NCBI GenBank assembly: GCA_035308965.1
Contig: DATGFN010000043.1
Span: 124,001-188,000 of the forward strand
From: DASYXZ01 sp035308965
GTDB lineage: Bacteria; Acidobacteriota; Terriglobia; UBA7540
DNA: 64,000 nt
Direction: 5' to 3'
Made by a program: the position numbers and the translations under genes. Shown one piece after another: positions 10,001 through 18,626 of this stretch. How positions within the stretch are numbered: position 1 is the stretch's first letter; each line of letters starts with the position of its first letter. The notes under the pieces were generated by a model, which searched no databases, was not told the DNA's origin, and worked only from the letters and a program-made list of their open reading frames with translations.

Positions 10001-10562
10001 TTATCAATTGCCGATCGGAAAGACGATGTGGCAGGCCGGCAACTCCAGCCTGAATTACTTGATTAAAGATTGGGAGTTATCGGGGGTGTTCACCGCACAG
10101 TCAGGAGGCCCGTTTACACCGCAAATCAGCGGAGATCCGAGCCACGCGGATGAGCAAGGTGTGATCGGTCTGGGCAATCCGACCGACCGACCCGATGTTA
10201 CCGGAGTCAGTTTCTATCCTGCCACCCAAACGCCGAACCAGTTCATCCAACGCTCCGCCTTCGCGGCCCCGGCGCAATTCACCTTTGGCAATGCGGGACG
10301 GAATATTTTGACCGGCCCCGGGCTTTCCAGTTGGGACTTTTCGGTGATCAGGAACTTCCGCATCTCCGAGTCCAAGAACCTGGAGTTTCGGACCGAAATT
10401 TTCAACCTTCTGAACCGGGCTAACTTTGATATTCCCCAGCGCGATTGGGCGTCTCCCAGCTTCGGTCAGATCTTCAATACGCTTCGGCCCGTTGCCGGTC
10501 TTGCGTCCGGAGGGCCGGGCGACCCACGTGAAATACAGTTCGGTTTTAGATTGAAGTGGTGA
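7086..10562 (+). CDS. Oar-like TonB-dependent receptor (large)
   Basis: The 1158-residue outer-membrane protein has a signal peptide ending near FGQ. A carboxypeptidase-regulatory-like domain follows (GLVTDPTGGVIPGVVVTAVN, about residues 30-110), then a plug domain (NVNGMRDSMNSYWLDGLD; QMNVVTKSGGN) and a long beta barrel ending in GFRLKW. This Oar-type layout is typical of Acidobacteria, where many copies occur. Cargo is unknown; oligosaccharides or peptides are common guesses. The start at 7086 is set by AAGGAG at 7071-7076, in preference to an ATG 24 bp earlier. Its stop overlaps the start of the next receptor by 7 bp. Confidence 0.9.
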   Translation: MRRMMSSLGFFLLTILVAGNGPAFGQTFQAGITGLVTDPTGGVIPGVVVTAVNQNNGFQRGSTTLEDGSYDITLLPPGQYRLTAQKQGFEKSDRGPLNLDVNQHLKVNFQLKIGMQSTTVNVNEGAPVLETQTSSVGTTLEQTKVEEIPTNGRQFLELTLLVPGVVPGTSGSRISDRGGAINVNGMRDSMNSYWLDGLDDTAIGVGQFTVAPPLDSVQEMRMETGVYDAKFGAHAGTQMNVVTKSGGNTLHGELYEFLRNSALDTRDFFDPTVPPFHRNQFGATADGPVVVPGVYNGHDRTFFFSAFELLRENRAFFNRAVVPTLAERNGDFSDLLSPDCPVQTLLINPLALGQGLVQPFTNINQVLPAADPAGQAMVNLYPQPNISGAGCGSPNYTTQVNRKINFNDFFGRVDHRWGAKDNLFFRYSLNGDNQFLPSNTSSRAASTNIPGFGTFTHDQYQMAGFDWTHEFNHSVINELKFGYNRWQIRDDNQDEGNPIAQQLGLQGLPTASAKHIGYPELNFSSYDGLGSDTTDPQSGAVNTFQLADTVTQVRGNHTLAYGIDMRSVERGNFTIDSLLRGQFDFTGLVTGGLGNPQVTQPLGCGAAFICGNSIADALLGLPTDWLAGFQQSISGHLGEYDFFGQDTWRVRSNLTLSYGLRYEYKGLTTDKYNRFANFDFKSGLVMVAGTKSVTLENVDPNTGLFVPVGTTSLGGTGENRSLQQPDKDDFAPRFGFAWQPFHNTQTVIRGGYGIFYNQTFGDVFFLKAANPPFVRINAGNIGAAFPAIATGQIPVGSGAVIGNALAGIVGPFYPTLSPFQIDFQDGLVHEWNLDVQRQLFNNWVLDVGYVGTRGLRLPFETDPNQPKNSNPAACFASPTGACPSLYPNLSGFSYTQSNGKSIYHALQVKLERHFAAGLSFLGAYTYSKSIDTNSSEFTTSRDQNFPQNSMDLAAEKARSDFDYRHRLVLAYVYQLPIGKTMWQAGNSSLNYLIKDWELSGVFTAQSGGPFTPQISGDPSHADEQGVIGLGNPTDRPDVTGVSFYPATQTPNQFIQRSAFAAPAQFTFGNAGRNILTGPGLSSWDFSVIRNFRISESKNLEFRTEIFNLLNRANFDIPQRDWASPSFGQIFNTLRPVAGLASGGPGDPREIQFGFRLKW

Positions 10563-13132
10563 GACGCCGGCCGGAGACCTACGCGCGCATTTTTTCCATT
10601 CGGGCACTGCCTTGCCCCGGGCGCCTGATTGCGCTCTTCTGTGCCGCCCTCGTTTCGTCAAAGATCCTGGCCTTGGGTTTGCCCCCGCCGGAAACCTACA
10701 CCCTCAAAGGTAAGGTGGTGAATGAACAGGACCAGCCCGTCCAAGAGGCGCTCTGCACGGTCACGGGCGGACTTTTATCCACAGAAGGCCTGGCGGTCAA
10801 ATCGGATCGGAAAGGTGAATTTCAGATCGAAGGATTGCTGCCGGGCGCCTATGACATCACTTGTGCCGCGGTTGGCCATGAGCCTGTGTCGAAGGCGGGT
10901 TTTTTGATTAACGATCAGCAACCTTCCGTGGTGGATATCGTTTTACCAAAAAGAATCGTAGTTCGTGAAAAGGTCGAAGTACACGAAAAGGCGCCGGAAA
11001 TATCTTCCGGACAGGCAGCTCCCCCGGCACAACTCCGGGCCGCCCAACTTCAGACCCTGCCCCTGACCGAGCAGAAATTCAAAGCGGCCTTGCCGCTGAT
11101 TCCGGATGTAGTCCGCACCCCTGACGGAAAAATCAACATCAAGGGTGAATCCGAAAGCCAGAGCTTGCTGCAAGTGGATGCCGCCACAGCCGCCGACCCT
11201 ATCACCGGAAGTTTTTCCATTGATGTGCCCTATGTGGCCATTGAATCCTTGCAGGTTTATAAGGTGAGTTACCAGGCCGAAAACCGGGGATTCTCAGGCG
11301 GCCTTACCAGCATCCAGTTGCGGTCCCCTTCCGATACCTGGAAGTATGAATTGCAGGCCCTCACACCCAATCCGATGATTCAGGCCGGAACGCTGGCCGG
11401 CATCGCCGACTTCAACCCCCGAGTGTTTCTCACCGGGCCGCTGCTCGCCAATCGGCTGAATTTTTTTGAGGCCCTGGCCTATGACGTGGATAAGCAGCCC
11501 GTGCGCGGCCTGCCTTGGCCCAATAATTTGATCCGGTCGCAAGATTTGAATTCGCTGACCAGTTTCCAATTTATTGTTTCTCCCAATCACTTGATTACCG
11601 TCAACGCCAACGTGTTTCCTTTGCGGCGGCAATTCGCCAACATCAATTCTCTGATTCCCCAGACGGCTTCCTCCGACTATGGCCAGAATGGTTTTTCGAT
11701 TGGATTCAAGGACCGCTACCTTTCCGGCTCCGGCCTCGCCTCCACCACGCTTTTTGAATTCACCAGGTTCCTCAACAACGCTCACGGCCAGGGCGCGGCG
11801 GATATGCTGGTAACACCTGAGGGATGGAGGGGGAACTTTTTCAACAGATTTGACCGGACCAGCACCCAGGAGGAAGTTCTCCAGAAATTTCAGTTCTCTC
11901 CAAAAACCTGGCACGGAAAACATGAAGTCACAGTGGGCGGAGAGGCGCTCCACCGGGATTACTCGGGATCGAGCCACTCGCAGCCGGTTCAAATTCTGCG
12001 AGAGGACCGATCACTGGCGGAGCAGATTGATTTTTCCGGAGGCAATGCTCTGGGCGCCGCGGACACCGAAATCTCAGCCTTTGCCCAGGACCACTGGTCC
12101 ATCACCGAACGTCTGGCCATGGATGGAGGTTTGCGGTATTCCGGTTACACCATCGGAAGGTCCGTCGCTCTCGCGCCAAGGGTGGGCTTGGTGTATTCTC
12201 CCGGAGCAGCGGGCAAGACGGTTCTGCGCGGTGGCGTTGGTATTTTCTTTGATAACGCTCCCTTGCTCGCCGGGCGCTTCACTCAAAACCCCACGCGAAC
12301 GGTCAGCCTTTTCGATGCCCTGGGTAACCTGACGGCGCCACCCACAGTTTTCCGCAATGGATATTTGGTGGCCGGCAGCGAGGGAGACATGATGGATTTC
12401 AACACGCCTCACCTGGATAGCACTCCCTACAACCTGACCTGGAATTTGGAAGTCGACCATGAGTTTCGTCCCAACGTTATGTTGCGCACAACTTATCTCT
12501 CCAGCCAGACGTTGCACGGATTTATTGTCAATCCATCCTCGCTTGGCTCGACGGAAAGCGCTCTCCTGCTTTCCGGCTCGGGGACCTCGCGATATCGGGA
12601 ATTTGAATCCACACTTCGCGTGGTGGCGACGGGGAATTCGGAGGTGAGCATTTCGTACGTTCACAGCTTTGCCCGCGGTGATCTGAATACCCTGGACATG
12701 CTCTACGTGCCATTCGAACAGCCCGTCATCCGTCCCGATGTTTACGGCGTCCTGCCCTCGGATGTTCCCAACCGCCTGATCACGATCGGCCGGTTTCAAA
12801 CTCACATTTGGGGCATCGAAGCAGGCCCCGTTTTTGACATCCACTCCGGGTTTCCATTCTCCGCCCTGGATGCGCTCCAGAACTACGTTGGGGCCGCCGA
12901 TTCCCACCGGCTTCCGGTATTTCTGGCTCTCGATTTGAAGTTGGGGAAGGAGTTTACATTGCCCTTGCCCTGGGTTAAGAATCATCGCATGCGGGGCGCC
13001 CTGACCGTTCTGAATCTTACCAACCACTCGAACCCCAGGGATGTATTCAACAATGTCGCATCACCGATTTTCGGGCACTACGCGGGATTCCAGCACCGGT
13101 CCTTCGATACCGCGCTGGACATTATTTATTGA
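10556..13132 (+). CDS. Second TonB-dependent receptor-like protein
   Basis: The 858-residue product begins at GTG inside GTGGTGA, so its start overlaps the stop of the upstream receptor and translation is probably coupled. An N-terminal hydrophobic segment (LIALFCAALVSSKILAL) acts as a signal or anchor. It is followed by a carboxypeptidase-regulatory-like beta-sandwich (YTLKGKVVNEQDQPVQEALC; EFQIEGLLPGAYDITC, about residues 45-120), a degenerate plug-like region and a beta barrel. It is shorter than the first receptor and its plug is hard to recognise. The pair may form one uptake or assembly unit, which is inference. Confidence 0.82.
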   Translation: MVRRRPETYARIFSIRALPCPGRLIALFCAALVSSKILALGLPPPETYTLKGKVVNEQDQPVQEALCTVTGGLLSTEGLAVKSDRKGEFQIEGLLPGAYDITCAAVGHEPVSKAGFLINDQQPSVVDIVLPKRIVVREKVEVHEKAPEISSGQAAPPAQLRAAQLQTLPLTEQKFKAALPLIPDVVRTPDGKINIKGESESQSLLQVDAATAADPITGSFSIDVPYVAIESLQVYKVSYQAENRGFSGGLTSIQLRSPSDTWKYELQALTPNPMIQAGTLAGIADFNPRVFLTGPLLANRLNFFEALAYDVDKQPVRGLPWPNNLIRSQDLNSLTSFQFIVSPNHLITVNANVFPLRRQFANINSLIPQTASSDYGQNGFSIGFKDRYLSGSGLASTTLFEFTRFLNNAHGQGAADMLVTPEGWRGNFFNRFDRTSTQEEVLQKFQFSPKTWHGKHEVTVGGEALHRDYSGSSHSQPVQILREDRSLAEQIDFSGGNALGAADTEISAFAQDHWSITERLAMDGGLRYSGYTIGRSVALAPRVGLVYSPGAAGKTVLRGGVGIFFDNAPLLAGRFTQNPTRTVSLFDALGNLTAPPTVFRNGYLVAGSEGDMMDFNTPHLDSTPYNLTWNLEVDHEFRPNVMLRTTYLSSQTLHGFIVNPSSLGSTESALLLSGSGTSRYREFESTLRVVATGNSEVSISYVHSFARGDLNTLDMLYVPFEQPVIRPDVYGVLPSDVPNRLITIGRFQTHIWGIEAGPVFDIHSGFPFSALDALQNYVGAADSHRLPVFLALDLKLGKEFTLPLPWVKNHRMRGALTVLNLTNHSNPRDVFNNVASPIFGHYAGFQHRSFDTALDIIY

Positions 13133-13196
13133 GAAGATTCTTAAGAAATCGGTTTTCGTCGCAGACGGCGGAATAACAGGCGGGAGCACAGTGGAT

Positions 13197-14084
13197 TCAC
13201 CCCTTCGCGGCAGCCTCGGCGAGGGCCAGCGCACCCAAGACCCCGGCATTGCTGCCCAGCCGGGGCGGTATAACATAGTTATCTATATCTTCTGTGATTC
13301 TATTTGCCTGGATATATCCATTTAGGAGTTCCACCGTTTCGCGCCGGATCAAGGGGAAAAGGCCGTTCTGCCTCATCACGCCCCCTCCCAAAATGATGCG
13401 CTGCGGGCTGAGAACGTAAATGAGATTGGCCACCCCCAGCGCCATGTAATGCGCTTCAAGCTGCCAGGAGTGATGATCGTTCAGAAGGAATTCAGCCTTG
13501 GCTCCCCATCGCGCCTCGATGGCAGGTCCGGACGCCAGGCCTTCCCAGCAATCGCCGTGAAACGGACAGACTCCGGGGAAGGGATCGGCCTTCCAGTCAT
13601 GGGCAATAATCATATGCCCCATCTCCGGATGCAGCGCCCCGTGCATTAAACGCCCTGCCACCAGGCCGCCGCCCCCAATGCCCGTTCCCGCGGTCACGTA
13701 GACCAGAGTGTCCAGCCCCTGAGCCGCTCCCCAACGCTGTTCGCCGAGGGCGGCGGCATTCACGTCGGTCTCGAAGGCGATGGGCACGTTGAATTTTTTC
13801 CGGAATGTTCCCACCAGGTCTACGTTTTGCCAGCCCGCCTTGGGCGTGGTGGTGATAAACCCAAATTGGGGCGAGGTCGGGTCGAGTTCCACCGGCCCGA
13901 ATGACGCGATGCCGATGGCCTGGAGCGGCTCGCGCTTCGCCTGAATTTCAAAATACTCCGCCACTTGGCCGAGAGTTTCGGCGGGCGAATGAGTGGGAAA
14001 CTCAATCCTGGAAAAGAGGTCAGTGGGACTGGTTCCGACCGCGCAAACGAATTTGCTGCCGCCTGCCTCGATGGCTCCGAACAT
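13197..14084 (-). CDS. ROK-family sugar kinase (fructokinase-like)
   Basis: The 295-residue product phosphorylates a hexose with ATP. It opens with the phosphate-binding MFGAIEAGGSKFVCAVG, typical of the ScrK/GmuE fructokinase branch. It has the ROK motif TAGTGIGGG and the family zinc site H...CPFHGDCWEG (around residues 155-185), and SPQRIILGGGVM near the end. It lies 92 bp downstream of a sugar permease on the same strand, so the pair probably imports and phosphorylates a monosaccharide. Fructose or mannose is most likely, judged by the kinase branch. Confidence 0.9.
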   Translation of the reverse strand: MFGAIEAGGSKFVCAVGTSPTDLFSRIEFPTHSPAETLGQVAEYFEIQAKREPLQAIGIASFGPVELDPTSPQFGFITTTPKAGWQNVDLVGTFRKKFNVPIAFETDVNAAALGEQRWGAAQGLDTLVYVTAGTGIGGGGLVAGRLMHGALHPEMGHMIIAHDWKADPFPGVCPFHGDCWEGLASGPAIEARWGAKAEFLLNDHHSWQLEAHYMALGVANLIYVLSPQRIILGGGVMRQNGLFPLIRRETVELLNGYIQANRITEDIDNYVIPPRLGSNAGVLGALALAEAAAKG

Positions 14085-14176
14085 GAAAGGTGAAACCTCC
14101 GGAATCGGTTTTAAGAGTAATGTGGCAAGGAACAGGAGTGAAACCGCCAGGCTCCCGCTTTAACATCTAACGACAC

Positions 14177-15499
14177 TCAGCCAATTCCCAACTTTCTCTC
14201 CATATCTTCGAGAGGGATCCCCTTCGTCTCGGGAAAGAAAAACAGAACAACCAGGAACTGGACAACCATCATGCCCGAAAAAAGGACAAATGGATATGCG
14301 CCTGACGAGGCAGCCATCAGCGGGAATGTCCAGGAGATCAACGCGTTCATAAACCAGTGGGTGAAGCTGCCCAAACTTTGGCCGTTCGCCCTGACCTGGT
14401 TGGGAAAAATTTCTCCCAGAAACACCCAGATCACCGCTCCTTGCGAGAAAGCAAAAGATGCGATAAACCCAACCAGCATCCATAACAATAGATCTTCGTG
14501 TCTGCCGGTGAGGAATATTGCGGCCACGCCTCCCAGGCAAGCCGCGGTACCCACCGCGCCGATTAAGAGCAGCGTCTTGCGGCCAATCTTGTCGATCACC
14601 GACATTGCCAGCAGTGTGAAAATAAGGTTCGTGGCGCCAATGGCCACGGCCTGAAGGTCGCCGGAATCCTTACTGAAGCCGGCGCGCTCAAAAATGAAAT
14701 TCACATAATAGAGAATGGCATTAATTCCCGAAAGCTGGTTGAACATGGCAATCGATACCGCCAGGAAGATCGGCTTTCGAAATTTCCAGGAAAACAGGCC
14801 CTCTTTGGCGTGACGTGAGTCCAGCGACCCAATCATTCCCTGTATTTCTTTCTCGTAATTCTCTTCGCCGGTCTTTTGCAAAACCTGCCGTGCCTCTTCC
14901 ACCCGATGCATCTTCACCAGCCAGCGCGGGCTCTCCGGAATGGTGAAGAGCATGAAAAGGAAAAAGGCTGCTGGAACAGCGGTGATCCCCAGTTTCCAGC
15001 GCCACTCGGTTGCGCCAAGGTGCAGCAGGCCGATCAGGTAATTGGAAAAGTAAGCGGCCAAAATCCCAAAGACAATATTGAATTGAAACACGCCCACCAG
15101 CCGGCCGCGCCACTTCGCGGGCGCGACTTCAGCAATATACATGGGGGCCAGAACTGACGAGCCGCCAATTCCAAGGCCGCCGATAAAGCGGGCGATTACC
15201 AGCGGGTACCAGCCCCAGGCGAAGGCGCAGCCGATTGCCGAAACCAGATAGAATGCAGCCAGGACGCGCAAACTGTTGCGGCGGCCAAAACGGTCGCCTG
15301 GAATTCCGGCAAACAGTGACCCCAACATTGTGCCCCAAAGCGCGATGGAGACCGTCAATCCCAGGGACGCCGCGGAAAGCTTATAGACGTCGCTCAGCGC
15401 ACGCGTCGTTCCGGAAATCACCGCCGTATCGAAGCCGAAAAGCAGGCCTCCCAAGCCAGCCACCACGGTGCTCTTCATCAGATATTTGTTTAACCCCAA
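14177..15499 (-). CDS. MFS sugar:proton symporter (XylE/GalP type)
   Basis: The 440-residue inner-membrane protein has 12 predicted helices. Sugar-porter signatures are GLGGLLFGFDTAVISGTTRA in helix 1, GDRFGRR between helices 2 and 3, RFIGGLGIGG, PMYIAEVAPAKWRGRLVG, PESPRWLV and PETKGIPLEDME at the C-terminus. I chose the TTG at 15499 because GGAGGAG lies 8 nt upstream; an ATG at 15478 is the alternative. A longer reading frame upstream runs into a repeat. With the ROK kinase downstream it forms a sugar uptake operon. Confidence 0.9.
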   Translation of the reverse strand: MGLNKYLMKSTVVAGLGGLLFGFDTAVISGTTRALSDVYKLSAASLGLTVSIALWGTMLGSLFAGIPGDRFGRRNSLRVLAAFYLVSAIGCAFAWGWYPLVIARFIGGLGIGGSSVLAPMYIAEVAPAKWRGRLVGVFQFNIVFGILAAYFSNYLIGLLHLGATEWRWKLGITAVPAAFFLFMLFTIPESPRWLVKMHRVEEARQVLQKTGEENYEKEIQGMIGSLDSRHAKEGLFSWKFRKPIFLAVSIAMFNQLSGINAILYYVNFIFERAGFSKDSGDLQAVAIGATNLIFTLLAMSVIDKIGRKTLLLIGAVGTAACLGGVAAIFLTGRHEDLLLWMLVGFIASFAFSQGAVIWVFLGEIFPNQVRANGQSLGSFTHWFMNALISWTFPLMAASSGAYPFVLFSGMMVVQFLVVLFFFPETKGIPLEDMERKLGIG

Positions 15500-15600
15500 A
15501 AGGCTCTCCTCCCAGACCCGCTGTGGCGATGGCCGCCCCGTGACGCTTGGCAATCTAACATAAGTCCGGCTTGAACATTCGGGGGCAACGCCGAAAAGGC

Positions 15601-15678
15601 CTGCCGCACCGGGTCGTTCCCGCGCAGGCGGGAATGACTGCACGTCGGAGCGCCGGCATCTGGCAAATGACACCACTT
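15601..15678. repeat. MITE-like repeat, partial copy A
   Basis: This copy keeps one hairpin (TTCCCGC-GCAG-GCGGGAA) and the right terminus GGCAAATGACACCACTTT. It lacks the other half seen in the copies at 27608 and 43199. It lies in the divergent gap between the sugar permease and the calpain-like gene. Confidence 0.7.
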
Positions 15679-15794
15679 TCCCCCGTGAGGAACAAAGGAA
15701 GAAGTTGGCGGACTGGTGTATAATCGGAAACCGAGTACGGAAATCCAGTCAAAGAAATTCCACAGATTTTGCCCACGGGGGTGCCAAAGAACCT

Positions 15795-17387
15795 ATGCGT
15801 GCACATCTTACATTTATTTTGCTTTTGATTCTCCCGCTTAGCCCCAGCCCCGCCCGTTCCGCCGAAGGGCCCGGCAAGGCTCGATTGCTCCGTCCGATCT
15901 ACGCATGGAACGCACCCCTACAAACCGCCCAGGGGAAAGAGCGAGGCGCACACAGCCAACCGGAACTCGATGCGCTGAAAGCTCTGGCGGCCGAGAAAGA
16001 CCCCCACAAAATACTGGCGCTTGCCGACGCTTTTCTGAAGCAATACCCGCAATCCGAAATGCGTTATATGGTCTACACGGAAATAATGGTCGCCCGCGCG
16101 CAATTGGGGGAGCACCAGAAAGCCGTGGATGCCGGAAATCTGGCCATCCGGGACAATCCCGACTCCATTAGCGCCTTCTACTATCTGGGGATGGTTAACA
16201 TGGATCCCCCGCCACTCGACTTCGACAAGGGATTTTGGTACGCGGCCCATGCCGTGGCCATGGCCAAGGCGACGCAGAATAAAGCGGCCCCCGATCTTGA
16301 AGCGGATTTAACCAAGCTGTACGTGGATTACCACGGAAGCAAAGACGGCCTGGATGAAATCATCAGCCGTGCCGGCTCATCGCCCCAGCCCCCGGATGGC
16401 TTTCTCGTCCCCGGACCCAAATTGTTCGGACCCGATGGAATCTCGCCCGCCAGCGTGAAACAGGGCGGACTGGGCAGTTGCTATTTCCATTCCACCGTCG
16501 CTGCGCTCGCGCAATCCAACCCCGATCTTCTGAAAGGAATGATCACAGACAACGGCAACGGCACGTATGTGGTCCAATTCCGTGACGGGAAAAAGGAAAA
16601 TGTTTATCCCGAAGATCTTCGATTTGCGCGTTCCTCGCGGTTCGATCGCTCCGACGGCCAGTGGGTGGGCGTTCTCTTCCGCGCCTATGCGCAGAGGGTG
16701 CTGCGCGAATCGCTCCTGCAAGGCGTGGACCTGGCGGACATGTTTCCCCTCATCAAGCCCTATGCCAAAGAATTCGTGGAGACCACCGACCCTTTGCTTC
16801 TGGCCTACGACCGGTCCATTCGCGCCGTGGTGGACCAGGCGGGAGACATTGATAAAGTGCAACTGGAAGCCATGCTGAAATCCGAAACAAAAGACATCCC
16901 CATTCCCGACACGTTCAAAGATTCCCTCTTGCAGACCATGGAGTCCTCGGGCGTATTCGATGTGGTGGCGCAGGCGGTCAAACAAAACGGCGAGTTGTTC
17001 GGAGCTTATCGCGCCATCGGACACGGCGGCATTCCCGCCCGGGTCATGAAAACCTTGTTGGCAAAAGATCCCCTGGGTGCAGATATCAAATCGGCCGGCC
17101 AGGTCGCGGAATTGCTCGGCCAGGTCTCACCCGCCAAGCAGCCGATCGTGGTGGGAACCTCGGGGCTAGTGCTCAAGGATCTGCAAGCACAAAAATCGGT
17201 GCCGGCTGACACGGAAAAATGGTACGTCGAAGGACACGCCTACACTTTGATGAGCTACGACTCGCAGGCCCAAACGGTAACGCTACGCAATCCGTGGGGC
17301 GAGCATCCGGGGCCCGACGGAGTCTTCACAATTCCCCTGACCACTTTCGCAAACTCTTTTGCGATGATCCAAACCGTCGAACCCTGA
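15795..17387 (+). CDS. Secreted calpain-like cysteine peptidase with TPR-like repeats
   Basis: The 530-residue product has a signal peptide (HLTFILLLILPLSPSPARS), then a helical TPR-like region (about residues 50-190). A C2-family (calpain) peptidase domain follows. The catalytic triad is visible: Cys229 in QGGLGSCYFHS, His481 in VEGHAYTLMSY and Asn499 in LRNPWGEH. No EF-hands or C2-like domain are present. Calpains are calcium-activated in animals; bacterial members are poorly studied and their substrates unknown. The ATG at 15795 was chosen for the signal peptide, although the ribosome binding site is weak. It is monocistronic and divergent from the sugar permease across a MITE remnant. Confidence 0.85.
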   Translation: MRAHLTFILLLILPLSPSPARSAEGPGKARLLRPIYAWNAPLQTAQGKERGAHSQPELDALKALAAEKDPHKILALADAFLKQYPQSEMRYMVYTEIMVARAQLGEHQKAVDAGNLAIRDNPDSISAFYYLGMVNMDPPPLDFDKGFWYAAHAVAMAKATQNKAAPDLEADLTKLYVDYHGSKDGLDEIISRAGSSPQPPDGFLVPGPKLFGPDGISPASVKQGGLGSCYFHSTVAALAQSNPDLLKGMITDNGNGTYVVQFRDGKKENVYPEDLRFARSSRFDRSDGQWVGVLFRAYAQRVLRESLLQGVDLADMFPLIKPYAKEFVETTDPLLLAYDRSIRAVVDQAGDIDKVQLEAMLKSETKDIPIPDTFKDSLLQTMESSGVFDVVAQAVKQNGELFGAYRAIGHGGIPARVMKTLLAKDPLGADIKSAGQVAELLGQVSPAKQPIVVGTSGLVLKDLQAQKSVPADTEKWYVEGHAYTLMSYDSQAQTVTLRNPWGEHPGPDGVFTIPLTTFANSFAMIQTVEP

Positions 17388-17470
17388 ACTCACTCTTGCA
17401 CCTTGCTCCATCGCCATTCTTGATGACTGCGCGCCGCCGGCATAGTAATTGGGAATCCTGAGGCACCTTG

Positions 17471-17878
17471 GTGAAATCGATTTATTGGATCGATGTATTT
17501 TTTTACCTTTGTTTTGCCGCTTTTGTGATTTCCCGGTATCAACCCGGAGCAAGATTTTTTGCCGGGATTACCATCGCCGCCATTGGATTGTCTTTGTGGA
17601 TTCTCGCCAGGTTGCAGCTGGGAAAATCCTTTTCCGTTCGGGCGGAGGCGAGGTCGCTGGTGACCACCGGCCTGTACTCCAAGTTCCGTAATCCGATTTA
17701 TCTCTTCGCTGGAATTGCTTTTGCAGGCTTGTTCACCGCCTGGGGGAAAATTATTCCGGCGATCTTTTTTTTGGCGGGCTATTCCATGCAGTTCCTTCGG
17801 GCAAAAAAAGAAGCAAAAGTTCTTGAAGACGCCTTTGGCGAGGAGTACCGCCGCTATAAGGCAAAAACCTGGTTTTGA
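17471..17878 (+). CDS. Isoprenylcysteine methyltransferase-like membrane protein
   Basis: The 135-residue integral membrane protein has about four hydrophobic segments and the ICMT/PEMT-type C-terminal region. Visible motifs are LVTTGLYSKFRNPIYL, which holds the His/Arg-Asn-Pro-xY core (here FRNPIYL), and KKEAKVLEDAFGEEYRRYK. Such bacterial proteins are annotated as isoprenylcysteine carboxyl methyltransferases, but bacteria lack the eukaryotic substrate and the real acceptor is unknown. The start is GTG at 17471 or TTG at 17468. It follows the calpain-like gene by about 80 bp, and a functional link is not evident. Confidence 0.8.
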   Translation: MKSIYWIDVFFYLCFAAFVISRYQPGARFFAGITIAAIGLSLWILARLQLGKSFSVRAEARSLVTTGLYSKFRNPIYLFAGIAFAGLFTAWGKIIPAIFFLAGYSMQFLRAKKEAKVLEDAFGEEYRRYKAKTWF

Positions 17879-17969
17879 TCTGACGATGGTGGAATGAAAA
17901 ATTGCAGGCGTTGCACGCTCTCCCCCTTGATCGTGAGTTCAAGGGCACGGGAATGAGAGCGCGGGCAAA

Positions 17970-18626
17970 TCAAGGTTCGACCATGCGATTGCGTATGGCG
18001 TAATGCACCAGGTCACTGATGGTGTGCAGGTTCAGCTTGCGCATAATATTCGCGCGATGGCATTCGATGGTTTTCTTGCTGACTCCCAAAGTGGTTGCCG
18101 CTTCTTTGTTGCTGTTCCCCTCGGCCAAAAGCTGAACCACCTCCCTTTCCCGGGGCGAGAGCACATCTTTTTCCCAGAAGGCAGCGGGCAAGGGGCCTTC
18201 ACTTCGCCGGTAGTTTTCAACCACCATCCTGGTGATACGAGTGGTAAAAAAAGGGCGGTGGCGGCTCAGACTGTCCACGGCCGCCACCAGGTCGGAAGCG
18301 TCGTCCGATTTTCGCAGGTATCCTCGCGCCCCCGCCGCCAACACATCCCGCTCCGCCTGTTCGGACTCATGGACGGTGAGCACCAGAACCTCGGTTCTGG
18401 GAACGGCGGCAAGAATCTGGCGAGTGGCCTCGATGCCGTTCAAATCGGGCATGGAAAGGTCCAGGATCACCACGTCCGGCTTCAAGCGTTTTGTTTTCTC
18501 CACCGCATCCCGGCCGGAGGAAGCTTCGGCGCATACTTCCCAACCGGGCTGCAACTCGATGAGGGTGCGAACTCCACGCCGCACTATTTCATGGTCATCC
18601 GCCACCAGAATTTTAACTTCCTTCAC
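17970..18626 (-). CDS. NarL/LuxR-type response regulator
   Basis: This 218-residue two-component regulator has an N-terminal receiver domain with the acidic pair in VADDHE, the phospho-acceptor Asp in VVILDLSMPDLNG (about residue 55) and the switch Thr/Lys region. Its C-terminal LuxR HTH has LSPREREVVQLLAEGNSNKEAA and TLGVSKKTIECHRANIMRKL. It starts at GTG 18626. No histidine kinase gene is adjacent, so its partner lies elsewhere. Target genes are unknown. Confidence 0.92.
   Translation of the reverse strand: MKEVKILVADDHEIVRRGVRTLIELQPGWEVCAEASSGRDAVEKTKRLKPDVVILDLSMPDLNGIEATRQILAAVPRTEVLVLTVHESEQAERDVLAAGARGYLRKSDDASDLVAAVDSLSRHRPFFTTRITRMVVENYRRSEGPLPAAFWEKDVLSPREREVVQLLAEGNSNKEAATTLGVSKKTIECHRANIMRKLNLHTISDLVHYAIRNRMVEP

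Noticed and set aside
10771..10785. TTATCCACA, a perfect DnaA-box sequence
   Set aside because: Single occurrence inside the coding region of the second receptor with no cluster around it.
12074..13027. 317-codon minus-strand frame inside the second receptor
   Set aside because: Antisense shadow with no recognisable domain or start signal.
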